Positions 14,372-19,285 of a stretch of DNA of 19,285 bases are shown here, in pieces. How positions within the stretch are numbered: position 1 is the first letter of the stretch; every line of letters starts with the position of its first letter. The DNA comes from Bacillota bacterium (GTDB lineage Bacteria > Bacillota > Clostridia > Acetivibrionales > DSM-1351). The notes under the pieces were generated by a model that saw only the letters and a list, made by a program, of their open reading frames with translations, had not been told where the DNA came from and did not search any database. A program made the translations under genes and the position numbers. Location of the stretch: positions 1 to 19,285 of the forward strand of contig JAFABO010000102.1 in NCBI GenBank assembly GCA_023426005.1, written 5' to 3'.

Positions 14372-15379
14372 ATGACAAAAAAGTTAAACAAGGTACTGGC
14401 AGGTTGTTTTTTAGTTATTTCTCTCGCATTTGTATCCTCAATTGCGAAGGCAGCTACAGTACCCGGAAAAATTGTAGGCACCGATGTAAATTTTAGAAAG
14501 AATCCTACAGCATCAGCTTCAATAATTTCAAAACTGACCAACTCGGATGTAACGGTCATTGATAAGTCCAATGGCTGGTACAAGGTGTCTTATGAGAAAA
14601 AGACAGGATGGGTAAGCGATGACTATTTGAAATTAATATCTGCAAATGGAACCATAAATGCAAATGGGGTTAATTTCAGAACGGGCCCGAGTACCAGTAC
14701 AAAAAAAATAACTTCCCTCAATAAGAATACGGGTGTTGTTATTCTTGATACTGCAGACGGGTGGAACAAAGTTAAAATCGGAACAAAGATTGGGTATGTA
14801 GCCTCCAATTTTGTAGCCAACTCTCCGGTTCAAACGGCTTCCGTTAAAGCCGCTGCAGTCAAATCCGCCACAACCACAAGTGCTTCAGCAATTGCGTTAA
14901 AAACTGCCGACAAAGTATCACGTTCGGTAAATACCGCAGCTTTGGCAGCAGCAGATTCGGTAAATACCGCAACTTTAGCAGCAGATGAGGGAGCACCTTC
15001 GATCAATGAACAGATCATTTCATATGCAAAGCAATTCAACGGTGTCAGGTATTTATACGGCGGAAATACCCCTCAAACCGGTTTTGACTGCTCAGGTTTT
15101 ATCAGCTACGTTTTCCAAAAGTTCGGAATTAAACTGAACAGATCAGCAGAAGCTATGTATTCAAATGGAATAAAGGTGTCAAAGAGCCAGCTGGCAGCTG
15201 GAGATATATTGTTTTTTGATGCATCTTCACGCAAAGCGTCAGGCAGAATCGATCATGCGGGAATCTATATTGGCGGAGACAGCTTTATCCATGCATCATC
15301 TTCAAATGGTGCAGTACGTATACAAAAACTATCGGAATACAGAGGTACATATATTGGTGCCAAAAGAGTTATCAAGTAA
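14372..15379 (+). CDS. Secreted SH3-SH3-NlpC/P60 peptidoglycan endopeptidase
   Basis: This 335-residue secreted cell-wall hydrolase has a signal peptide at residues 1-28 (core CFLVISLAFVSS, then AKAA). Two bacterial SH3 domains follow: residues about 31-88 (DVNFRKNPTASASIISKL, GWVSDDYLK) and about 93-150 (GVNFRTGPSTSTKKITSL, GYVASNFV), which bind the wall. An Ala/Thr/Ser-rich linker (about 151-207) contains an 11-residue tandem duplication. The NlpC/P60 domain (about 210-335) has catalytic Cys240 in TGFDCSGF, His295 in RIDHAGIY and His307 in FIHASS, and should cleave peptide stems, typically at the gamma-D-Glu bond. AGGAGG at 14362-14367 sets the ATG at 14372. The c-di-AMP riboswitch directly upstream links it to wall and osmotic homeostasis. 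A terminator follows. Confidence 0.93.
   Translation: MTKKLNKVLAGCFLVISLAFVSSIAKAATVPGKIVGTDVNFRKNPTASASIISKLTNSDVTVIDKSNGWYKVSYEKKTGWVSDDYLKLISANGTINANGVNFRTGPSTSTKKITSLNKNTGVVILDTADGWNKVKIGTKIGYVASNFVANSPVQTASVKAAAVKSATTTSASAIALKTADKVSRSVNTAALAAADSVNTATLAADEGAPSINEQIISYAKQFNGVRYLYGGNTPQTGFDCSGFISYVFQKFGIKLNRSAEAMYSNGIKVSKSQLAAGDILFFDASSRKASGRIDHAGIYIGGDSFIHASSSNGAVRIQKLSEYRGTYIGAKRVIK
14923..14988 (+). repeat. 33-bp tandem duplication in the hydrolase linker
   Basis: Two adjacent 33-base units (14923-14955 and 14956-14988) both begin TTCGGTAAATACCGCA and differ at only a few bases. They encode SVNTAALAAAD and SVNTATLAADE. The unit is in frame, so it only lengthens the flexible linker between the SH3 and P60 domains and is a likely site of length variation between strains. 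Confidence 0.8.
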
Positions 15380-15426
15380 ATTTTTTTTGAATTCATTATG
15401 ACATTGATTAAATTTAAATTTTTATT

Positions 15427-15463
15427 AGCTGCAAATTAGTTGTTTCTGATTTGCAGCTTTTAT
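15427..15463 (+). terminator. Terminator after the NlpC/P60 gene
   Basis: AGCTGCAAAT (15427-15436) pairs with ATTTGCAGCT (15449-15458), followed by a T-rich tail. It lies 47 bases past the hydrolase stop. The gap between stop and stem is AT-rich and otherwise empty. Confidence 0.82.
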
Positions 15464-15690
15464 TTGTGAAACGAATGTCATACGTTCTACGTTGGTGTCG
15501 GTTTTGCTTTTCTGCTCCCTCCGTGCCTGTTCCAGAACATCAGCGGTGATACGGTCAAAAAGCCGTTTCACATTGTACAAATCGCTTTCCAGCGTTCAAA
15601 GGGGTGATACCGTCCAGCACCATTTCAATGGCCTTTGCCTGTTTGGAAAGAGAAACCATCAAGGACATAGCGGTTGGCGGACAATTCGAT

Positions 15691-15761
15691 ATGTCTTTAG
15701 ACATGGCAAGTAACATGCCCTTATAGGGCTGGAGCATGCCACACGTTCTACGTGTGGTCAT
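15691..15761. repeat. Cluster of three short palindromes
   Basis: Within 71 bases there are ATGTCT-TT-AGACAT (15691-15704), GCCC-TTATA-GGGC (15717-15729, nested within CATGC/GCATG at 15715-15738), and CCACACGT-TCT-ACGTGTGG (15739-15757, extending imperfectly to CATG on both sides). The core ACGTTCTACGT (15743-15753) recurs in the same orientation at 15482-15492. The pattern looks like a decayed end of a mobile element, but no transposase is present. Confidence 0.5.
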
Positions 15762-15904
15762 GACTTTACCCGGTGGCAGACGCAATGCACCTTATTTTAT
15801 TAAAACTTATAATAAATAGCGGAACTCATTTAAAATTTAATGCCTGAACAAATTATAAGTTAAAATTATCTACACATCCGAGCTGAAGAGTAATTGGCAG
15901 AAGA

Positions 15905-15933
15905 TTGACAAAATTATAACAAAGTGTTATGAT
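15905..15933 (+). promoter_or_regulatory. Near-consensus promoter of the SDR gene, with palindromic spacer
   Basis: TTGACA (15905-15910), a 17-bp spacer and TATGAT (15928-15933) make an almost perfect sigma-A promoter 58 bases before the SDR start. A perfect inverted repeat ATAACA-AAG-TGTTAT (15916-15930) occupies the spacer and the -10, suggesting a repressor site. Confidence 0.75.
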
Positions 15934-15990
15934 AAATAATATAAAAATGATATATAATATAATATTAAGAGTAGAATTGGAGGTAAACTT

Positions 15991-16758
15991 ATGAAGAATT
16001 TATTTGATTTAAAAGGAAAAGCAGCAATCGTCACAGGAGCCTCCTCCGGTCTCGGAGTACAATTTGCAAAAGCTTTGGCAAACCAGGGTGCAGACATTGC
16101 GGTTGTTGCAAGAAGACTTGACAGACTTGAGCAGGTAAAAAAGGAAATTGAGGCAATGGGCGTACGCTGCATCGCCGTAAAATGTGATATGCTAAACAGT
16201 GCTGAGATAACATCGATGGTTTCGGAGGTTAAAGCTCATTTTGGCAGGATCGATATATTAGTTAACAATGCCGGCGTAGGTACAGGGATACCGGCAGATA
16301 CTCAGACAGATGATGAATGGCGTTCTACACTTGCAGTCAATTGCGATGCTGTTTATTACGTTGCCAGAGAAGTGGGAAAAGTGATGATTGAGCAGAAATA
16401 CGGAAGAATCATCAATATAGGCTCCATCCATTCTTCTGTTGCAATGGCAGGCTCACCGATTTCCGCTTACTGTGCTTCAAAGGGTGCTTTGTTCATGCTG
16501 ACAAAGGCATTGGCCAATGAATGGGCTAAACACAATATTACGGTTAACACACTGGGTCCTGCTTATTTCCCAAGTGAAATGACCAGTGAGGTAATGGCAA
16601 GTGAAGGCTTCATGCAGGCAGTTCAAGCATATTGCCCAATGGGCAGACCTGGAAGAGACGGCGAGCTGGACGGAGCAATCGTTTATTTTGCTTCGGATGC
16701 ATCAAGCTACACCACAGGACAATATCTTGCAGTTGATGGTGGATGGACTGCAATCTAA
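15991..16758 (+). CDS. SDR-family NAD(P)-dependent oxidoreductase
   Basis: This 255-residue cytoplasmic classical short-chain dehydrogenase has GGAGGT at 15979-15984 ahead of ATG 15991. It carries the cofactor-binding TGASSGLG (15-22), the NNAG motif (92-95), a catalytic serine in GSIHSS (144-149), and Tyr160/Lys164 in YCASK. The C-terminal GQYLAVDGGW is typical. Position 40-42 reads ARR, where basic residues favour NADP(H) over NAD(H). Overall it resembles gluconate 5-dehydrogenase or glucose 1-dehydrogenase-like enzymes, but many SDRs share these features and the substrate cannot be assigned. It stands alone, with its own promoter and a possible operator. No T-rich terminator is seen after it. 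Confidence 0.9.
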   Translation: MKNLFDLKGKAAIVTGASSGLGVQFAKALANQGADIAVVARRLDRLEQVKKEIEAMGVRCIAVKCDMLNSAEITSMVSEVKAHFGRIDILVNNAGVGTGIPADTQTDDEWRSTLAVNCDAVYYVAREVGKVMIEQKYGRIINIGSIHSSVAMAGSPISAYCASKGALFMLTKALANEWAKHNITVNTLGPAYFPSEMTSEVMASEGFMQAVQAYCPMGRPGRDGELDGAIVYFASDASSYTTGQYLAVDGGWTAI

Positions 16759-16785
16759 GAGTATAATGTCCATTTTAAAACAACA

Positions 16786-16814
16786 TTGACGTATAACATT
16801 ACCTGTGTTATACT
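16786..16814 (+). promoter_or_regulatory. Promoter with operator-like palindrome before the ABC pseudogene
   Basis: TTGACG (16786-16791), a 17-bp spacer and TATACT (16809-16814) form a good promoter. A perfect inverted repeat GTATAACA-N7-TGTTATAC (16791-16813) runs from the last base of the -35 into the -10. Its half-sites resemble those in the SDR promoter but with wider spacing. It seems to be a regulated promoter left in front of a dead gene. The remaining bases to 16872 show no ribosome site. Confidence 0.6.
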
Positions 16815-16872
16815 CACACACGGACAAAAGTCATGAAGGCTTAAATTAAATTCTTTTAATGCATAAAAAATA

Positions 16873-17367
16873 ATGAACAACTTACAAATAAACCATGAAG
16901 GGAAGCTATATGAAATGGCTCTTTTTCATGGTTTTATTTTTGCCCGGAAGGCCTCAAAAGGCTTTAATCCTGTGCAGCTGGTTTTCCAGCATCCTGAAAA
17001 GGCTGTAAACCCGCGCTGGCAAATGCACAGGATACTCAAGGAAAGCAGCGGTCAGAAGTATTCCCTGTACAGGTCTCTGGGTATAGAGGAGTTCTGGATG
17101 AATAGATGGCCCAACGAGCTTTCGGGCGGTGAATTGCAAAGATTCTGCGTAGCCCGCGCACTGACGCCGCAGACCATGGTTCTCATTGCAGGTGAAATGG
17201 CAACCATGCTGGATGCAATCACACAGGCGTAAATATGGCATGTGGTGCTGGAATATGCCAAACAGAATGATATGAGTATCCTGGTGGTAAGCCACGAAAG
17301 CAGCCTGATTGAACGCATCTGCCACATAGTGGTATGCCTTGGGGACGAAGCTGCTGTGAAAGCATGA
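16873..17367 (+). pseudogene. Decayed peptide/nickel-type ABC transporter ATPase
   Basis: The C-terminal part of a DppF/NikE-like ATP-binding subunit is clear: Q-loop segment VQLVFQHPEKAVNPRW, signature LSGGELQRFCVARAL, and the D-loop region MLDAITQA. Several faults show decay. The N-terminal region with Walker A is absent and replaced by unrelated residues. The Walker B aspartate-glutamate is AGE instead of ADE. A TAA at 17230-17232 interrupts the frame where homologues read Gln (one C-to-T change would do it), after which IWHVVLEYAKQND and the H-loop VVSHES continue in frame to a stop at 17365-17367. About 165 codons remain of roughly 250. No permease or binding protein gene is nearby. It converges with nrdG, 5 bases away. 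Confidence 0.85.
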
Positions 17368-17372
17368 TATTG

Positions 17373-18059
17373 CTAACAAACTGCATTGGGTTGATATTCT
17401 TTCATCAGTTCAACAAATGAATTGATTTCTTCCGGGGAATAGGGTTTTTCCATCACCCTCTGCCTGTCATATTCATTATAAATTTCAGGGAGCCTGTAAC
17501 GGTTCAGGACATATCTGGGAACTATCGGAAGCTCCCTGGACATATTTATCAGGTCTTCCTTTCCAAGCTGTGGAATGACTGTAGTCCTGACCTCAAAAAC
17601 AACTCCGGTATTCACCAGCAATTGTATTGTTTCCCTGACGGCTTCAGCATCGGCACCACTGCCGCAAATCTCTTTATACCTTGCGGCGGGAGCCTTGTAA
17701 TCCACAGCAAAATAATCGCAGAGCCCATTATCAAGTATTTGATTAACGGCTGAGGGAGAAGAACCGTTTGTATCCAGCTTTATTTTGTACCCTGATTTTT
17801 TAATTTTTCTTATGAACGGAATCAGGTCTGGCTGCAAAGTCGGTTCGCCGCCCGTAATAACAACTCCGTCCAGCAGGCCGGCCCGCTTGCGGAGAAAACT
17901 CTCAACATATCCCGTTGAAAGTACCTCATGGGTCCCCTCCAATATGGAGCGGTTATGGCAGTAAAAACAGTCATAATTACAGCCTGGCGTAAACAATACA
18001 CAGGAAACCATGCCCGGAAAATCCACCAGCGAACTCTTGACCATACCTGCAATTATCAT
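17373..18059 (-). CDS. nrdG: Anaerobic ribonucleotide reductase activating protein
   Basis: This 228-residue radical-SAM enzyme installs the glycyl radical on NrdD. Cys27, Cys31 and Cys34 form the CNYDCFYC (CxxxCxxC) cluster motif, followed by TGGEPTLQ, the SAM-binding GGE motif, at about residues 69-76. Later segments (VDYKAPAARY, EVRTTVIPQ) match the longer clostridial NrdG/activase form. The start at 18059 has AAGGAG immediately upstream, formed by the last codons of nrdD. The two genes are separated by 6 bases and are clearly one operon on the minus strand. Other radical-SAM activases look alike, but the nrdD neighbour settles the identity. Confidence 0.93.
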   Translation of the reverse strand: MIIAGMVKSSLVDFPGMVSCVLFTPGCNYDCFYCHNRSILEGTHEVLSTGYVESFLRKRAGLLDGVVITGGEPTLQPDLIPFIRKIKKSGYKIKLDTNGSSPSAVNQILDNGLCDYFAVDYKAPAARYKEICGSGADAEAVRETIQLLVNTGVVFEVRTTVIPQLGKEDLINMSRELPIVPRYVLNRYRLPEIYNEYDRQRVMEKPYSPEEINSFVELMKEYQPNAVC

Positions 18060-18065
18060 ATACCA

Positions 18066-19285
18066 TTACTCCTTTATGACATATTTCTTCCTTAATCTGT
18101 ATTCCTCACGTTTTCCTTCATTATAATTTTTTACAGGTCTGAGATATCCCACCACGCGGCTCCAGACTTCGGTTTCCTCACCGCATTCAGGACAAAAGAA
18201 CTGTTCTCCCGTGAGGTAGCCATGGTTATTGCATATGGAAAAAGTCGGGGTCAATGAAATATACGGCAATTTATAATTGGTAAATATCTTCCTTATCAGA
18301 TTTTTGGCAGAGCCGGTATCTTTTATTTCTTCACCCAGATACAGGTGGAGTACGGTACCTCCTGTATACAGGGATTGCAATTCATCCTGGAGTTCCAGTG
18401 TCTCAAAAATATCGTCGGTGCAGCCCACGGGCAGCTGGCTTGAATTGGTGTAATAGGGAACTCTGTCACCTGCAGTTATAATATTGGGATACCGTTCCTT
18501 ATCCTTTTTTGCAAGACGGTAGCTGGTGCCTTCGGCCGGAGTTGCCTCCAGATTGTAATAATGTCCCGTCTCCTCCTGTATTTCCTTAATAAGGCTCCTC
18601 ATATAATTAAGAGTTTTAACTGCAAACTCCTGACCTTGAGGTGTTGTCAGGTCTGTTTCAGAACCCAGCAGGTTTTGGCAGGCTTCATTCATTCCGATTA
18701 TACCTATAGTGTTGAAATGATTAAACCAATAAAAATCCGTTCTTTGCTTAACATCTTTCAAATAGTTAGCCGAGTATGGGTATAAGCCTTTGGCTGTCTG
18801 TTCCTCAATAACTTTTCTCTTGATTTCAAGACTGTTTTTAGCCAGATTTATCTGCTGCCACAGACGTGTGAAAAATTCCGACTCACTTTTTGATATATAT
18901 GCAAGGCGGGGAAGATTAATGGTCACAACGCCGATAGAACCCGTAAGCGGATTGGAGCCGAAAAGACCGCCGCCCCTTTTTCGCAGTTCGGAGGTATCAA
19001 GTCTCAGACGGCAGCACATGGAAAGTGCATCCTCCGGTGATAAATCAGAATTAATATAGTTTGAGAAATAGGGGATACCATACTTGCAGGTTATTTCCAT
19101 AAACTTTTCCGTGACAGGACTATCCCAGGCAAAGTCTTTTGTTACGTTTATGGTAGGTATGGGGAAGGTAAAAACTCTGCCCTTTGAATCCCCCTCCATC
19201 ATGACATCACAAAAGGCCATGTTGAATATGTTCATTTCTTCCTGAAAATCACCGTATTTTTCGGGCAGGAGCTTCCCGCCTATAA
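18066..19285 (-). CDS. nrdD: Anaerobic ribonucleoside-triphosphate reductase, C-terminal part (5' end outside window)
   Basis: This is the class III reductase that converts ribonucleotides to deoxyribonucleotides without oxygen. The frame is open to the last base of the window, so only about 406 C-terminal residues are present; the ATG at 19235 is internal, since IGGKLLPEKYGDFQEE precedes it in frame. Visible family features include NPLTGSIGVVTINLPRLAY, HFNTIGIIGMNEACQNLLG, and EATPAEGTSYRLAKKDKERYP. Near the C-terminus are zinc-site residues (CNNHGY, then CPECGEE) and the glycyl radical loop RVVGYL. The ending YNEGKREEYRLRKKY is typical. It is followed by nrdG. Such enzymes usually have an N-terminal ATP-cone, which would lie outside. 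Confidence 0.94.
   Translation of the reverse strand, partial: IGGKLLPEKYGDFQEEMNIFNMAFCDVMMEGDSKGRVFTFPIPTINVTKDFAWDSPVTEKFMEITCKYGIPYFSNYINSDLSPEDALSMCCRLRLDTSELRKRGGGLFGSNPLTGSIGVVTINLPRLAYISKSESEFFTRLWQQINLAKNSLEIKRKVIEEQTAKGLYPYSANYLKDVKQRTDFYWFNHFNTIGIIGMNEACQNLLGSETDLTTPQGQEFAVKTLNYMRSLIKEIQEETGHYYNLEATPAEGTSYRLAKKDKERYPNIITAGDRVPYYTNSSQLPVGCTDDIFETLELQDELQSLYTGGTVLHLYLGEEIKDTGSAKNLIRKIFTNYKLPYISLTPTFSICNNHGYLTGEQFFCPECGEETEVWSRVVGYLRPVKNYNEGKREEYRLRKKYVIKE

Larger units (their letters stand above)
15425..15785 (-). pseudogene. Frameshifted gene remnant of unknown family
   Basis: On the minus strand, one frame reads from 15785 to about 15600 and includes KQAKAIEMVLDGITPL. The coding sense then appears to shift by one base near 15600 into another frame reading LESDLYNVKRLFDRITADVL, then EQARREQKSKTD, until a stop at 15425-15427 inside the terminator. 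The two pieces join smoothly into a charged, helical sequence, as expected of a frameshifted gene. The 5' part coincides with a cluster of palindromes, so the real start is unclear. Base composition is somewhat more GC-rich than the flanks. I do not recognise the family; small proteins of mobile elements are one possibility. The rest of the gap to the next promoter (15786-15904) shows nothing. Confidence 0.4.

Noticed and set aside
15492..15713. Plus-strand ORF of 73 codons across the remnant region.
   Set aside because: Composition is unlike a real protein, it lacks a ribosome site, and the minus-strand reading gives a more protein-like helical sequence.
15691..15761. CRISPR-like repeats in the palindrome cluster.
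   Set aside because: The three palindromes differ in sequence and spacing. There is no direct repeat-spacer periodicity and no cas gene.
16873..17232. Taking the 119-codon ORF as an intact small gene.
   Set aside because: It is clearly a fragment of an ABC ATPase lacking Walker A, and homologous sequence continues past the stop.
18561..19059. Two plus-strand ORFs opposite nrdD.
   Set aside because: They are shadows of the conserved nrdD frame, with no ribosome sites or recognisable products.

Overview
The window looks like a chromosome segment from a mesophilic, anaerobic, cellulosome-producing clostridium of the Ruminiclostridium (Clostridium) cellulolyticum / papyrosolvens / josui group. 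The evidence is five consecutive dockerin-bearing enzymes in the gene order of the 3' half of the cip-cel cluster (cel9J, man5K, cel9M, cel5N), AGGAGG-type ribosome binding sites, moderately AT-rich intergenic DNA, a ferredoxin-dependent 2-oxoacid oxidoreductase and a class III (oxygen-sensitive) ribonucleotide reductase. The species assignment is from memory of gene order and was not searched.

Region 1 (1-8226, + strand) is the end of a cellulosome operon. It holds a 5'-truncated GH9-CBM3c-dockerin endoglucanase (Cel9J), an N-terminal-dockerin GH5 mannanase (Man5K), a GH9-dockerin cellulase without CBM (Cel9M), a GH5-dockerin endoglucanase (Cel5N), and a less familiar N-terminal-dockerin SGNH-hydrolase that is probably a carbohydrate O-acetylesterase. 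Stem-loops lie in the cel9M/cel5N and cel5N/esterase gaps, and a strong terminator closes the run at 8172-8226. The secreted products should dock on one scaffoldin and attack cellulose, mannan and probably acetylated hemicellulose or pectin together.

Region 2 (8227-13982, + strand) is a redox and iron island. A promoter with a perfect 14-bp operator-like palindrome precedes korAB (fused gamma-alpha subunit plus TPP/Fe-S beta subunit). Then come an encapsulated ferritin with a C-terminal cargo-loading peptide, its encapsulin shell, and a rubrerythrin. A hairpin terminator follows, then a two-repeat DUF2935 protein. The last four suggest iron storage and peroxide defence in which reduced ferredoxin from KorAB could supply electrons; that link is inference.

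Region 3 (13983-15463) is a c-di-AMP (ydaO/yuaA) riboswitch in front of a secreted SH3-SH3-NlpC/P60 cell-wall hydrolase, ending in a terminator.

Region 4 (15425-17367) is a scar-rich stretch. It has a frameshifted gene remnant with clustered palindromes, an SDR-family dehydrogenase under a near-consensus promoter, and a decayed peptide/nickel-type ABC ATPase pseudogene that still has a promoter/operator-like sequence.

Region 5 (17373-19285, - strand) is nrdG and the 3' part of nrdD, the anaerobic ribonucleotide reductase and its activase. The nrdD 5' end lies beyond the window. No tRNA, rRNA, CRISPR array or intact insertion sequence was seen.
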